Notes: generated by a model from the letters alone, not told the origin. DNA of 64,000 nucleotides from Macrocybe gigantea (GCA_011319805.1 SJRY01000258.1:1-64000); one strand, 5' to 3'. Shown: positions 45,077-58,681, counted from the stretch's first letter. Translations and numbers: made by a program.

Positions 45077-47270
45077 TCAGAGCTGGCTGCGACGCGCCGC
45101 AGAGATGCGTTCTTCATTGGTGTCAATGAACTGCTGAGGCCTTTCCACTTGGATCGCCTCCTTGTTCCCTACGACAATGATCATAGATTTGTTTTCTCGA
45201 TATAATCTATCGATATCCTCCAGATGCCTATTCGCTGTCTCGGGATAGACAAGCCAAATCAACTGATATGGCGTCAGCTCGGCATTTAACACATTCCGAG
45301 TTTACGATGGGGACTTACAGGCACAAATGCCGCATTAAACACCATCCAGATGAGGTAAAACTTCCACCCCAGGTTTGCGATCCCAGGGGGAGTTATCTGT
45401 ACCACGACATAATTCGATATCCTGAAAATATTTAATCCTCAATCTTGATACACACTCGATAACTGCCAAGACCTCACCAGTTAGATGCTGTTGCCAGTGC
45501 TGCGCCCTTGGTGCGCATTGACAAGCTATTAATTTCCGTTGGATATAACCATGGCACGCCCTGTCGTCAGAGTCAATGACCTGTATGTGGATGCTGGTGA
45601 GAACCGACCTGCCAGCAAATCCCAAAGAATACATAATATACGAAAAAGAACGTGGTCGCTCCCGCTCCAAATTTCCGCCCATTAACCGGATCACTAGCTT
45701 GAGATAGTAGGCCAGATATAAGGATATAGCAGACGCATTGCCCTGCCGCTCCCCACATCATCAGTTTCCTTCGGCCCGCCGTTTCGATGAGAATAAGGCC
45801 CGCCAGTGAAAAGATGAGATACGATACGGAGTTGCAAGCCGCCAGAAGTCGAGAGAGGTTATTGGAAAGGCCAACGGAATTCTGCAGTACTAACGGAAGG
45901 CTGTTTCAAAGGTCTTGTGAGCAGTGAAGAACGATGCGAGAATAAGAAGACGAACTAATAGCTCGTAACGTTGATGCCCACAAGCTGTTGCATCCATTGA
46001 GTCCCTATAAAGTCTTGTTACAGCCTCACGACTGACAGCCATGTAGCGCACAAACTCGTACCAGCACCAAGGATCAGTCGTTGCACCATTCCTGTATCGC
46101 CTGTATTTCCCCTAAGAATGTCAGACCAACTCGGGGCAGATTCCCGCTCTAGTCTGACAGCCTCTAAAATCTCCTCCTTCTGGTCGATTATGACATCGTC
46201 GGCCGCTGTAGCCCCGTATCCTTCGAGCGCAACTAAAACGCTGACACCTTCCTCTTCACGACCATGAGCGAGGAGCCACCGTGGACTCTCAGGCAACCAA
46301 GGTATTGTCGAAAACAAGATGACAGAGAACACTAGTTGGAATGCGATTGGAAACGCCAAGATATGCTTCCTTTAGCAAAGCTGAAGCCATATGTCATCCA
46401 GTTGCTCAGTGAAAATCCGGCGATATTCATTCTAAGAAGGTAATTATCAGTGCCACGAGGAGTGGTCGTAGGACAGGTGCATACATCATCTCGAAAACGA
46501 CCAGTTTTCCCGCCAAGACGGTTTAGAAGTCTCGCTCTGCCAAACAGGTGCCGTCGCTGTGTTGGCCCTGTGAGATGTGAGCAAAAATGGTTACGGCAAG
46601 CAAGAGAGCTTCATTACCCATTTCCAAGACCTAGGGCAGCAGAGTGTCATGGAACAGTAGCATCCTACGGGCATTCTGACTGACCAGTTATCAGCCGTGC
46701 GACTATCATCTGCGGCACGGAATAAGCACAAGCCTGGAGGACCGCACCGATCGACATGACGGATATTCCAATCAGAAAAGTCTTCTTGCGTCCAAGCGAT
46801 TCGCCTGACGATGCGGTTTCAGTTTTGCAGACAAGGCGTTGAACCCGCGTCCGAAATTACCAAACACAAACGCAGCCATGGCCCCAAAGAAGCTAAGGAA
46901 CCGAAATTCATTTTCCTCGATCGGCAGGTGATGACGGGGAGACTCGAGGAAGGACTGACCATCCAATGTCGTATAACGAGACGATCGTCCCTGCAGATTC
47001 GGGTCAGGATTCCCATAGTGTCTAGGAAGTCTTGTGTGACGATGATGCCGCCAAAAACGCCTTGATCGTAACCTTGCAAACACAACTCGTCAAGTACCCT
47101 TCATCCAACGAGGTCGATCAAGGTTACACACCAAAAAGCGTCATGGCTGTCGTGCAAGCGACGGTCACCCATACGTTGAGCCGAGTTCCCGTCAAGCCAA
47201 AGTACGGAGCTTTACCGACCGTGGCTTTAGAGTCGGCCTTGATCGCCAATTCCGTCTCGTCGCTGCCCAT
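45077..47270 (-). CDS. MFS sugar transporter
   Basis: Major-facilitator sugar/H+ symporter of the fungal hexose-transporter type, in the plasma membrane. The N-terminal exon (start 47270; 47366 is an alternative) reads MGSDETELAIKADS then TGTRLNVWVTVACTTAMTLF. Splicing adds GYDQGVFGGIIVTQDFLDTM (first helix and its loop). Later pieces are FVGAMAAF, the sugar-transporter signature PWLPESPRWLLAHGREEEG (about 46250-46300), and the C-terminal helix followed by VYPETANRHLEDIDRLYREN, the usual PETxxxxLEEID end. The stop is at 45077-45079. Many short introns are present and not all boundaries are resolved. It is adjacent and convergent to the Rieske-DUF455 gene, with only 39 bp between stops. Confidence 0.85.
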
Positions 47271-48004
47271 CGATGTCAAAGAAATGAGTGATCGAGTCGC
47301 AAGCTGGCTGGCGACTTCCCGCAACTTGCTGGGAAGCCCAGATTCCAGGTTCTCACCGGGCTTCATCGGCGTCCAGCCTCATATAAACATAGGAAGCATT
47401 CGAAGCCATCACTCGTCAGACAGCAAGTCGCCTCGTGAGCTGGCGCTTCTTTCAAGCAGAACCAAATCAGCTCCAATGTGCGAGAGCACGCAGGCAGAGC
47501 GTTTACGCGGCCCCTGTCAACAGACCTGCTGACACTAATCCTGGCGTTGTGGAGCTTCGTCCGACCTTAATATGGGTGAAGAATTGTGAAGTGAAAGTTA
47601 GCGTTGCTCGGCAACGATGGACCACCGGCTAAGGGTCAAGTGACCAGCGGGCAGCGGGGAGGACGTGCCGGAATGTATTACCCTGTAGGCCCAGCTTTCG
47701 ATAAATTGCATGCAATACCCTGGTCGATTGCGCGAGTCATTATAGCATCGTACAAGGAAACCCAAATGAGCGTACCCATAAATACAAAGCAATCAAAAAG
47801 AGGAGAGAAATGGAAAGGAAACAATAAAGACAGCAGAAAGACGAGAGGATAACTACTTGATTCTGTATGAGAGGGATGTTGGTGGATGAATTAAAGGAAG
47901 GAAAATAGGTGAAGAAGAAAAACGGCATCTGAAAGATCGATTCATTCGCGCTACTAGGGAAAAAGGATGAAATATAATGAAAAAAAAGGAAAGACATAAG
48001 TTGT
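47271..48004. other. Intergenic
   Basis: Contains the transporter promoter and the KIN1 3' UTR. The last 250 bases are purine-rich on the plus strand (AAGAAGAAAAACGG, AAAAAAAGGAAAGAC). No gene seen. Confidence 0.45.
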
Positions 48005-51000
48005 TCATAATTTCAGCTCAGTCAATACGCGTCGTGCGAGCATTTGATACTGCCACCCATCTCCGCCGACTCGTCGGAACTGGATGCCATGCAGAGGTAG
48101 CCACGGAACCTTCATCACGATCATCAGCGACACCCAAACGCAGACGGCAAAGGCAAGAAAGTCCATACCTTGACAATGTTTATCTCGAAACGAACGCTGA
48201 GGGTATTATTTCCCATGCTCTCAAACACGTTGCGGTCGACTTCACCGGTCGGCATGGGACTGGGCTCCGTGCCAGGGGCGATGGCGCGCGCCACTAAAGT
48301 CGCGGGGTATAGGTGGCAGGCCCTTTGCTTTCGACACCGTCGCGGGTGACTGAGACTGGGCTGGGGAAGGCGGCGTGACGTCGAGCTCCATCGCCGGGGC
48401 GACGTCCGTTCCGTTCGTCTGTTGCGGTTGCTGATGTAGCTGTAGCTGTTCATAGTGCGTGGCGGGCGGGTTGGAGGAGACGTTGAAGAAGGACGAAGAC
48501 CGACTCGGATTCGTGTTGATGGTCGTGCCGCCCGAGGGACGGCCGGGCTGCTCTCCATTGCGGAGGCTCTTGTCCGTAGAAGGCTCCCGGTCCTTGCCCT
48601 TTTCCCTTTTCATGCTGAACGAGATTTTCGACGCTTTTTGACATGGACGGGCGAGGCTGTATGGGAGTCGTGCGTCCTGTGTCTCCCGACGTCGTGTAAT
48701 GCAAGTGGTGGCCGCGGACCGTCGGCTGTTCGACAGAAGATATGTCGATGGAGGGGACGTGCAGGCACTCGAAACCGGTCTTGGTCTCTCGATACTGGAC
48801 TTGCATGCGGTCAAGGACGCGACGAATATCGGCCTTGATGAGCGACGGAGGCTTCGTGGACGTGGTTTGCACGCTAGCACAAGACGCACGTCAACCCGCG
48901 TTTTCTCACCAGGTCGACAAAACAGCAGCGACTGACCTGAACAGCCCCTTCAAGAACACAGGCTTAAAGTCCTTATCGTGCGCGCCCCGCTCGTCTTCGT
49001 CCTTCTCACCGTCGTCTGCCACATGCACGCTCTGCTCGCCATCCCTCTCCTTCGCACTCGCATGCACTTCCCGCTCCTCATCCTCGCGCTTCTCCGACAT
49101 CTCGTTCGCCTCATCGGTCCGCGAGAACAGCCTCTCCGCCAGCGGACGGCTCGTCCCGCTGTAGCCCGTCGACGGCCGCCGATGACGCCCAAACGTGCCG
49201 CCGCCCGTGCTCGTCGCAGGTCCAGACAAGAACGCCCCGCCCGTGCTGCTCCGCCGCTCGTGCCGAATCCTGCCCTGCGGGTCCAGAATCGTCGCCGCGC
49301 GCCGGTGCACGCTCCCGAGCGGCTGGCTGATGCTCTGCGTGATCGACCTGGTCGCAGACGACGATCCGCCCGTGTGCGTCCGCTGCAACTCCTCCTTCTC
49401 CTTCTCGTCCTTGCTCGAGCGCCCGTCTCCCGATGCAACATTCTCCTCCGCCACCGCCTTCTTCTCCTTCTCCTTCTCTTGCGAGTGTCGTGGCGAAGGA
49501 CCGCCAATACCGGCCGCCATGACCGTCGCGCGTCTCCCGTGACCATGCTTCTGCCCTCATCGCCTCTCCCAACCAAAAGGCTGCCAAACTTCCTAACCAG
49601 CGTCGCGCCAGCAGACAAGGGCCATGGTCCTTCTCCCGCTCCGACTCTGCATCCCTCTCCTCTCCTTCTCTCTCTCCCGCTCCCTCTCGTTCGCCCTCAC
49701 AATCGCATCCGCATTCGTCGTCGCACCCGCGTTCACAGGCTCCTTTGGCCGCTCGCCCATCTTCTCCGCAAACGTGACCATCTCCGGCCCGACCGTCCTC
49801 GGCGGCTCAGGCAGCTTCACGCTCGCACCGTGCTCATTCACCATCGCATGGTGCTGCTGCTCGAGCTGATGCGGCTGGTGATCATGCCCCGCCAAACATC
49901 CCGCCCCACCGGCTCGTCAGCGTCGTCGGACGCTGGCTCATGCTATGACTTCTGCGATGCGAGCTCGCTGGCGGTGGTCTCGGCAGCGCACGCGGTTTCG
50001 GCGCACCGACACCAACACCCGTCGTCGCGCCGCTACCATCGACTGATGCTGTTGCAGCAGCAGCAGCGGCGGCCGCTTCGACATGCTGTGCAGCCCGTGC
50101 GGACGGCGATGGTGGCGGAAGGCCGGGATCTCGCGCACGAGGTTGCGGATGCGGAAGGAACCCAGGCGTCGTCGGTGTCGGCGGCGCAGCCGAGCTGTCA
50201 TACGACATGCCAGAGTAATGTGACATCTCTGGCGCAGGGAGCCTCGACAGCGGCATGCTGTAATCCGCCTTGGCGCCCGCGGGCGCTGCGTAATGAAGGT
50301 CCTTCTTCGGCGGGGCGGGCGCGGACGACAGTCCTGGCTTGTTCACCACGGCCGCGGCGGTGTCGTCCGCCATGCTGATGCCTGCTCCGACGGTCGATCC
50401 CGCAGCAGCCGAGGCTCCCGCGGCCTCCTGCATGGACAGCTGGGACGACGCAAACTGTCCAGGACCATACACGCGCTCTCGCTCCAGCTTCTCGCGCGCG
50501 AGGTAATACATCGAGATGAGGGGATGGAACCCTCGCGTAGGGTCAGGGGGCTCGCGACCCGCCGCGTCGTTCCCTCCCGCAGCGCCGACAAGCGTGTTCT
50601 GTGAGTTTGGCGGGGAGTGGTTCATGGGCGTCGCAGGGGGGAAGTGGACGGGGAGAAGAAGCCACGGCGGTAGAAACTGAAGCCAGAGAAACGCTTCGAC
50701 TTTTTGGACGGCGTCGGTGGCTCGACCTTTGTGCCGTTGCTGTCGAACGAAATGGCAGACTCGAGTTGGAAAAGTCGCCCCAGCGGCCGCCACCGCCATG
50801 CGCGGTGTCGCGATTGTGACCGTTGAGGCCGCTTCCAAGGCTGCGCTTGCGCTCCCAATGCTGCACGGCGCGGACGTACGACTCGGATCAAGATCTTGAC
50901 GAGCTTGCGTTCGATCTCTTCTTCCGTGCCGAATTCAAAACCGGTCATGCCGCGGATGACTTGGCGGTCGAGCTCGTCCGGGCGAAGGGGTTCGCGGTGC

Positions 51001-52533
51001 AGCATGTGGATGTCTGGAGGACCATTGTAGCCGCGTACCATCCACGGGTGGGTCATGACCTCGTTGAGCGTGGCGCGGGCGGAGGGGTTGGTGACAAGCA
51101 TGCGGGACAAGAGATGTTTGCATTCTACAAAAGAATTGGCATGTTAGCTGTAAGAATGGGCAACGACGCACCTGAACTCAACCACACCGGATACTCGACC
51201 AACCCACGCTTTATCTTTGCATGAAGAGCGGGCATGCTCTGATCGTCAAAAGGCACCTTTCCGCATACCAGGACATAAAGGACGACGCCAAAACTCCAGA
51301 CGTCGACCTCTGGGCCGGTGTAGACTTTTGCGTTGAGAAGCTCCGGCGCGGCAAAGTACAACGAGCCGCAGAACGTGGAGAGATGCAGCAAGGGATTGTA
51401 GAGATTCGAGAGTCCAAAATCTATGATCTTGATGTTGCCGGTGTGGAGATGAGGATGTTTTCGATCTTGAGATCTGGAGGGAATTCAATATAGCACAAGT
51501 GATTCGGAAGCTAGAAAAACTGACCGCGATGGACGACGTTGTTCTGATGGCAGTATCCGAGCGCGCTGCCGATCTGGCGAGCAAACTTGCGCGCGACGCG
51601 TTCGCGCAGCCTTCCGTGGCTGATGATATAGTCGAGCATCTGGCCGCCGTTGACGTACTCAAAGACCATGTAGTAGTGGTGTGGATGGACGATCATCTCG
51701 CGCATGCCGCAGATGTAGGGGTGGAAGAGGAGCATGGAGAGGGCGGCTTCGCGGAGGGTGCGTATCTCCTTTGAGGCGTCTTGGTGCCTGCTTGGCCGCG
51801 GCGGGTTCGGATGCGCCGTTGACAGCAGACGAAGACGGATGGGCTCTTGGTAAAATCTTGATGGCAAACTAACAAAGCACAGAAAAAGCGAAAAAGAAAA
51901 AAAAAAAAGGACAGGGACAGACAGAGATCAGTAAAAGAGGCAAAAAACCTTCTCATCCGAGACTGCAGAGGAAGCGAAAGAGAAATGGACAGACTTTTTC
52001 CCCAGTGACATTATGAGTTGCTAATTTAACTTTTCCCATACTCCCGGCGCCGAGTGTCCTGCTGAGGGTGTAGTCGCCCAGAATCCTATTCGAGCGGCCG
52101 CCCTTGGTCGAGCTCTCTCTGTGTTCTCTTCTTTTTGACGGAGTGGAATCGTTGGCGTTGGAGGAGGGCATGCGTGAGCGGTCTTTCGTGTCGGAGGAGC
52201 TCGTGGTGGCAGATCCCGCAGCCACGGCCGGGGTATTGTAAGGCTGCGGCGGCATGGAGAGCGGGCGGGGTTTGAGCTGCGGTGCGGCGTTTCTAAGAGT
52301 CGGGGTGGGGAGGTGGGCGACGGGCGCAGGAGAGGAAGGCTGGGTGGAATTCGGGGCGGGCTGTGGTTGTGAAATGGGAAGATCAAACTCGTGTCCACCG
52401 ATCATGCCACCATGCGAGGGCGACATTTGGCCTGCCTCTGCGTCCTCCGGACCTCGTTGAGTTGCGGAGCCAGGGAAGTCGGGAAAGTCGACATGCAGCG
52501 AACGTGCTGGTCCGCTTGTGATCACCAGCTCGT
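48005..52533 (-). CDS. KIN1: Kin1/PAR-1 (MARK) type Ser/Thr protein kinase
   Basis: Membrane-associated polarity and secretion kinase. The Ser/Pro-rich N-terminus is followed by the catalytic domain: [20 protein letters not shown] (glycine loop, about 52040-52100), [30 protein letters not shown], the DFGLSNL segment, then [20 protein letters not shown] and [20 protein letters not shown]. The conserved Kin1 block [20 protein letters not shown] comes next, then a long low-complexity region (about 48900-50600). A KA1 lipid-binding domain closes the protein: [34 protein letters not shown] joined by an intron to [20 protein letters not shown], stop at 48005-48007. The first coding exon, upstream of 52533 (an intron acceptor), was not identified; translation could instead begin at 52426. 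Several introns and probable frame slips lie in the linker. Confidence 0.88.
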
Positions 52534-52821
52534 CTATAAGTAAGAAGGGGAAAAAAATAATAGTCAATGAGAACGAGGGCCGTCCCCGTTCGTTGCTGCG
52601 CTGGGCGCGCTAAGACGACGCTGACGATGAGTGGAGAAAATGCCAGCGAGCGCTGTCGTGGACGGTGAGCAAAAGAGGGACAAAGCTGAGTGATAGGTCC
52701 CACAGCAAAAAAAAAAAAAGTTGGGTGGTGATGTGTGGGAGGAGTGTCCCTTTTTGCAAGCAATTTCTACTTTTAGACCAAACAAATCCTTTGTAATGGC
52801 TAATCCTATACAAATTACATC

Positions 52822-53264
52822 CTATTTCTTCTGCGACGATACAGGCAACCATTTTACTGGATGTCGGTTGAACATCGGCCATGGAGGTATTACGATCTGC
52901 AGACGCCGTCGGGTCCTGACATGTCCAATGCTGAAGAAGCGACCTACCAAAGCGAGCACTACGCTGGCCAAACCCATGATACCAAACGTCACCTGCAACG
53001 ACTGAAGCGCAAATCCCGCGACGAACGCGATGATCTTCACCGCAAAGAAAAAAAATCAGTGAGACGAGGCGCATGCGAATGTTCGACGCGACGCACCGTC
53101 GCAGCGATGAGAACTGTCCTCGAAATCTGCTCGACCAGCTGTTGTCCAGCAAAGTCCTGGGAAAGGGCGGTGAACCAGTCAGAACCGAAATTGCAAAAGA
53201 CTGGAGACATGATGCAGACAATTTTGCCCTCGGTGACCTTTTGAATGTATACCTCTAGAGACAT
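52822..53264 (-). CDS. SPC1: Signal peptidase complex subunit 1 (SPC12)
   Basis: Small ER-membrane subunit of the signal peptidase complex. Four exons splice cleanly: MSLEVYIQKVTEGKI, then DFAGQQLVEQISRTVLIAAT, then IIAFVAGFALQSLQVTFGIM (first membrane hairpin) with ASVVLAL, then IVIPPWPMFNRHPVKWLPVS and the stop at 52822-52824. The family hallmark is FxGQxLxE...PPWPxxNxxPVxWL. It has about 95 residues, the normal family length, and needs no frame correction. Confidence 0.93.
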
Positions 53265-53507
53265 GACGTTTGGGATGCATCGACGTGGACGTCCTACCAC
53301 TACAAATGCACCCGTGGGAATTTAATTTCGGCCTCGGCCGGGCTTGTTACTACGTCATGCAAGTCACAGGCAGTACGTCATGAAAGGTAACAATTAAGCA
53401 TGTAAAAGGCTACAGCAACATTACAAGAAGCCTCTCCTTCAAAAGGGCATCACCAAGGATCAAGGACAAATGCACCACATTCAAAACCTTCTGCTGTTCA
53501 TACCTCC

Positions 53508-56330
53508 GCTCCAACTCTCGATCCGCGGAATGTGCGCTTCGCATGCCTCAGCAGGCAAACGATCCCAGAAGGTGTCATACCCTCCATCCTTTTCGCCGCG
53601 CCCTAGAACAACAAAAAATAAAACGCTCAGCGTCCAAACATTAAAAGCATCACGACCCACAATCGTCGTCGGCCTCACTCTGAACAGCCTCTCCTGGATT
53701 TCCAAACTGAGCCCATGCACCGTCGAATAATCCATGTACGGATCCAGCAACAGCGACTCGTCCTCCATAAATACCCTCAAATCAGCTTGCTGCCGCACAA
53801 GATGCGCGTTGTAGTTGCCTACAGTTGACAAAAATAAATTATCACGGACCTGAGCATGCATTTAGCGACTCACCATCAATATCGATGCGAGCAAGAATGC
53901 TCGAATCAATGTCCGACAACTCGGGCACCACAGCCTTCAAATCAGCACTTCTGATGCCAGGCCATCGAAGCATTTCAAACGCGCTACAGAGAATTCTCAT
54001 CGTAAAAATTCCGTCTGCCCTAACATCAACGTTCGCACCTTCTTGAGATACCGTCGTAAGGAACGGTGAAGCCATAGGAATTCCATTGCTAAGTGTGTTG
54101 AGACCGTTGAAACAACATGAAGTATGCGAAGCGACTCACGTGTGGGCTCAGGTTAGTGTTTTGTAGAATGCTTGTCAAATCTTTCATGGTCCTCCGCACT
54201 CCATCAAACCTAGTCCATCGTTCATCAGACACAACGCCAACCTCGCGTCCTGCATTGAAGGAAGCAAAACGAATCTCATCAGAAACAACAAAATCACATC
54301 ACAATGGAAACCGGAAAGCCGCACCTTTCTCGGTTAACCTCATGTCAGCATTGTCGCTTCTTATTGTCATCCGATACTCCGATCTCGAGGTGAACATCCG
54401 ATCTGTCATGCACACACAAGCCACGTTGATACGATGAGCATTGCACGAAACGGATCAGCATCTAAGGATACACCTACACGGCTCTTCGGCGCCCTTCACG
54501 ATCAAGTCATCGATCATCACGCCCGTATATGCATCCGCACGTGTGATGATCAAAGGTGGTTGTCGTAATGCTGCCAGACCAGCGTTGATACCAGCAACCA
54601 CCCCTTGTGCAGCTGCTTCTTCATAGCCGGTCGTGCCTACAGTCCTCCAATAGCAAATCGGCGATGAGAACACGAAGCACACACCATTGATTTGTCCAGC
54701 AAGGAACAAACCCTAACAGAAGATTTAGCTCTCACACAACGACGCAGAAAAAGAGGAATTCACCTTTATTCGTTTAGTCTCGAGCGTAGCTGACAGCAGC
54801 ATGAGAGATATCCCAAGGATGAAGCAGGACATGATCGCTCACGACCCAGTTCTCGAGCGTCTATGTGGTCATATTCGACTCCATAAGCCGGTTTCACCAT
54901 CCTCACGTTCTCAAGCCCAGGTATAGTGCGCATCATGGTTTCTTGCACTTCTTCAGGTATACTGCAAGATATCCCGTTGGGATAGATGACATCTGATGAC
55001 AGCAAACCTAAGTCCCTCTGTGGGGATGATGTTTCCGGCAACACTTACCCGAGTCATAGCCCTCAGGCTCGAGCCATACTGTGTGATGCTGTTTATGACT
55101 GAACCTCAAAATTTTGGCCTCTAAAGACGGACAATATCGTGGACCTAGAAGCACGTGAGCGACTAACTGTCAGCCAGTTACGTCCGGCGAGGCCAACCTT
55201 TCTTGGTCTCTTGTATGTGTACACTAAGGTGAAGGTTATCTTTAACGACTTGGTGGGTATCCGGCGTCGTAGCAGTTTGATAGCACGCGACCTGATTAGC
55301 CTGACAAACAAGGCATGAACGCAGCGCTAGGCAAGAAAATTATCGCCAGAGGGGAGTGCCCTTACTGCATTGGGTACTGTACTGTTCATGAAACTAAAGG
55401 GGAAAGGCACAGCATCGCCATCCTGACGGCTCATGTTGCTGAAATCAATCGTATTCTTGTCCAATCTAGCCGGCGTCCCCGTTTGCAGCCGACCAAGCTT
55501 GAATCCTGCTGCACGGAGGGATGCAGATAACCCGACAGAAGGAGCATCGTTCATTCGCCCCGCAGGGAAGCGTTTGAGGCCTTTGGAAAAATCAATTTGT
55601 AGGAGAGACTCGATAAACAGGAACTACCAATATGAATCTCTCCCGAAAGGAACGTTCCAGTGCAGATCACGACCTGTGAACATCGGACTATCTCTCCAGA
55701 ATCTGTACATAGGAATGAGCATACATCGACTTTTAACCGTAATTCGCGGACGGACACGCACCGAGCCTGACTCCAACGACCGTCCCCCAGCGATGAGGTG
55801 CGGAAGTATCCTTATGATCAAAGACAAGGTCAAAGACGCTGCCGCTGCGGATATCGAGGTTCGCGCAACTGCGCAGGGCTTCTTGCATGTACTTCTTGTA
55901 CAATTTCCTGTCCATCTGGGCTCGAGGTCCCTATCACACAGGACCGTCAAATTCAACAAGACATACAGCATTCACGGATGACGTTACCCAAACAGCTGCA
56001 CCTTTTGACCGATTCAATATGTGGAACTGAATTCCCGCATTGTCTAACGAATGAAGGTTCAGCCAGACTCCCTTGCATGACCGTTTTGGGCATCGCCGAT
56101 AGAGACACCATACCTGCGACCTTCCCCATAAGCCCATCCAACGCATCTACTTCACGCACTAATGTGCCTTTGCCCACACCGCCAATGGAGGGATTGCATG
56201 ACATTTCGCCGATCGTCTCGAGTTTTTGAGTAAGCAACACTGTCTTCGCTCCCGTTCGCGCAGCGCTTGCAGCTGCCTCGCACCCCGCATGCCCTCCGCC
56301 GATAACAACCACTAAAGTTTGGCGCGACAT
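53508..56330 (-). CDS. MTO1: Mitochondrial tRNA uridine-modification enzyme MTO1/GidA
   Basis: FAD-dependent enzyme that, with MSS1/GTPBP3, makes the 5-carboxymethylaminomethyl group on U34 of mitochondrial tRNAs. Motifs: [20 protein letters not shown] (FAD fold), [129 protein letters not shown] and [20 protein letters not shown]. The C-terminal domain ends [19 protein letters not shown] with the stop at 53508-53510. The ATG at 56330 gives a protein without an obvious presequence. TTTAG just before GTGGTTGTTATC could be an intron acceptor, so an upstream targeting exon is possible. Confidence 0.92.
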
Positions 56331-57089
56331 GGGTCAGTATAACCAGAATATTGTCAATAATGTCTGCCTTCACCATCATAATCGCTGTTATACGCTGTCG
56401 AGTACAACTTTGAAAGTGCTCTTCGCATGCATATTTGGCCTGTTTTGCTTGCACACCGGAGCATATACCGAATTTCAAGGATCAGAGTTCAGAATGGGTG
56501 TGTCAGGACCACCGCAAAATGCTGGATGCGGAGTATTTTGTCAAACGACCCCGAATGCGGAAAGCAGATATGGTGCCTGGCACGTGCTGTTACTAAATTG
56601 GGTTGTCATTACATTGGTTGCAGTTTTCGTCCTGCTATATCTTTGACGATTCCACTCCATGGGAAACGGGCAATGGCTATTGAACGTTGAACCATCATGC
56701 ATCATCAACGACTTTTTTTTTCTGATATTAAAAGTGCTGGACTAATGCCCTAGAACGCCCCGCGGCCGGGTCAAATGGGCTTGCCACCTGTTAGATTTCC
56801 AAGATTTTTGCTGAGCGGGGTTAAACAGCATTTTGGAGCTCTACGTGCCTCTTTCTACTCCTGACCTGCCTTCTGGTACGTTGTCGCATCGAGGTTGATC
56901 TGTTATCAAATCATAAATGCCATTACATCTTGCATTGATGATATTATAGTACGTTCTCGTCGGTCTTGAACGTCATCTGACCTGTCTTTGGTACATGACC
57001 ATGCTCGATCGGTGCAAGAGATGATATGGGTAACTACAGAATGGATTGCTACCGTCGTAATCAAGATATTTGGTCTACTATGCTACGAT
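56331..57089. other. Intergenic
   Basis: Between MTO1 (-) and the methyltransferase gene (-). A 105-residue open frame on the plus strand (56329-56646) with one hydrophobic end is probably chance. No other feature. Confidence 0.4.
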
Positions 57090-57878
57090 CTAGTACAGAC
57101 CGGGGAAAAGAGCATATGGTACGTCCCGCGCCCAATCTTCCCATTCTTTCCCAAAGGTATTTCTCAACTCCTTATCCTCCACGGACATTCTTCCCAGGAG
57201 CGACAGCAGCACTGCCGCCTGATCCAGCGCCAGCAGGGAGAAGAAAATACTTCCCGCGGTCGTGTTCAGGACTCCAGACTCCCTCAACCACGATCCCCGC
57301 GTCAAGTACCAGCACGCACCCCCCGCGAACGCCAGCACCATCCCGCTGTAGCTGGGGTGGCGCACGATGGCATAAGGCCCGGTCTTGATCAGCTCGTGGT
57401 TCTTGCGGATGCTGACTTCGAACGTAAAAAGCCTCTGGAGCGCCTGGTAGCATCTCCATCTAATGAATGTCCCGCTCATCAAGAGTGCTATCCCTATCTT
57501 GGAGAACCAGGTGTTCCGAATGTTGTCGACGTTTCCACCGAACCAGAAAATAGTCAGGAGCTGCTTCGCGATTTCGGAATTTGGATACGCTGAAGCTGTG
57601 ATGCTCAGGGCTTCTGCGATGCCCATATACCAGTACACCCCCTGGCCGCCAGGTTTTTGTATCAGCGTCGAAACGGTTTGCATCTGTAAGGTGCAACGAC
57701 GGACCTTTGTGAACCACAGTCGACGAACTCCGTTCATAATGAATGCCTCTCCCCATGTCTTGGGTCCAGCCCGCTCGCTGGTAGGAAAAGTGCCGGCAGG
57801 TGCTGTGTAGACCTTGCGTATCAAGGCCGGGACTAGCAACGCACAAATAGCTCGACCGAGGTCAGGCATTGTCGGCAA
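57090..57878 (-). CDS. Isoprenylcysteine carboxyl methyltransferase-like protein
   Basis: 262 residues, one uninterrupted frame. The C-terminal half carries the ICMT/PEMT catalytic region: HELIKTGPYAIVRHPSYSGM (the RHPxYxG motif for SAM binding), a hydrophobic pair LNTTAGSIFFSLLALDQAAV, then MSVEDKELRNTFGKEWEDWA (ED-x-x-L) and VPYALFPGLY. Hydrophobic segments occur earlier (ALSITASAYP, GIALLMSGTFI). Ste14-type enzymes methylate farnesyl-cysteine at the ER; agaricomycetes have many divergent ICMT-like copies, so the substrate here is open. The N-terminal 100 residues are less conserved and could hide an in-frame intron. Confidence 0.8.
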   Translation of the reverse strand: MPTMPDLGRAICALLVPALIRKVYTAPAGTFPTSERAGPKTWGEAFIMNGVRRLWFTKVRRCTLQMQTVSTLIQKPGGQGVYWYMGIAEALSITASAYPNSEIAKQLLTIFWFGGNVDNIRNTWFSKIGIALLMSGTFIRWRCYQALQRLFTFEVSIRKNHELIKTGPYAIVRHPSYSGMVLAFAGGACWYLTRGSWLRESGVLNTTAGSIFFSLLALDQAAVLLSLLGRMSVEDKELRNTFGKEWEDWARDVPYALFPGLY

Positions 57879-58681
57879 GGACAGAAGGTTTTAAGATTGA
57901 AACAGATTAGAGAAGAAAAAATAAAGAACGCAGCAGTGCGCTTGACCACCGCCACACAGAATCTTGAGGTATTTATATGCTTCGCCAACATCTCGATGCA
58001 GTGCTGTTTGAACTCTCTTCCGAGTTCCTTATTTCGTTTGTCGGCCTTGGCGACCCAAATTCAAGCCTTCGGAACTGGAGTAGTCGCACACAATTCTAGA
58101 GTCGTAGCTATCACACGTCAATCATGGACGACAGAATACGATACAATGGGGTTTTTCCGTGTTGATCGACATATGCCCCAGGGCGCGACGCATTCAGTCG
58201 ACCGAAGCGGTCAGAGCGATGATCGTGACCGTGTCAGGTCTATTTCCTGATAAGACTGCAAGTCCGCATTTCCGGCATGCATTCTACTTGCGATTGTGGG
58301 TGCATGACCAGTCTCTTCTCCATTCATGTCATGGGCCGAAACACGATTGCGATTTGGAGAGCTTGTCGCGCATTGCTGGTATGGAGCCACCATCGAGATC
58401 CCCCATAAAACGATTACACGGCGTTGTGCTATATACTGTCACTGCAGCTTGTCAAGTGTTGTGCTGCGCAATGCTGTGGGTCCCAAGGCACGATGAAGTT
58501 GGCGCAGGGTATTTCTGAATCATTGCGATATTACAAATGCAACAAGTAAACAGCACAGCAGAGAAATGGAAATGTTTTCGTGAAAGAAAAGGAAAACAAA
58601 AGACACGGCGCAAGCCGAGCAGACGATAAGAATAGTGAGCAGCAAGTCCAGAACGTCCTGGAACCAAAAAAAAAACCTGCT
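57879..58681. other. Intergenic
   Basis: 800 bp between two minus-strand genes. Short open frames only, with no recognisable product. It is expected to hold the methyltransferase promoter and the terminator of the membrane-protein gene. Confidence 0.45.

Noticed and set aside
48978..50378. 466-codon plus-strand open frame
   Set aside because: It is antisense to the low-complexity linker of KIN1. The composition (Arg/Leu/Ser-rich) mirrors the opposite strand and has no domain.
56329..56646. 105-codon plus-strand frame with a hydrophobic C-terminus
   Set aside because: It starts in the MTO1 N-terminal region on the other strand, and no splice or family support was seen. It could be a small membrane protein, but evidence is lacking.
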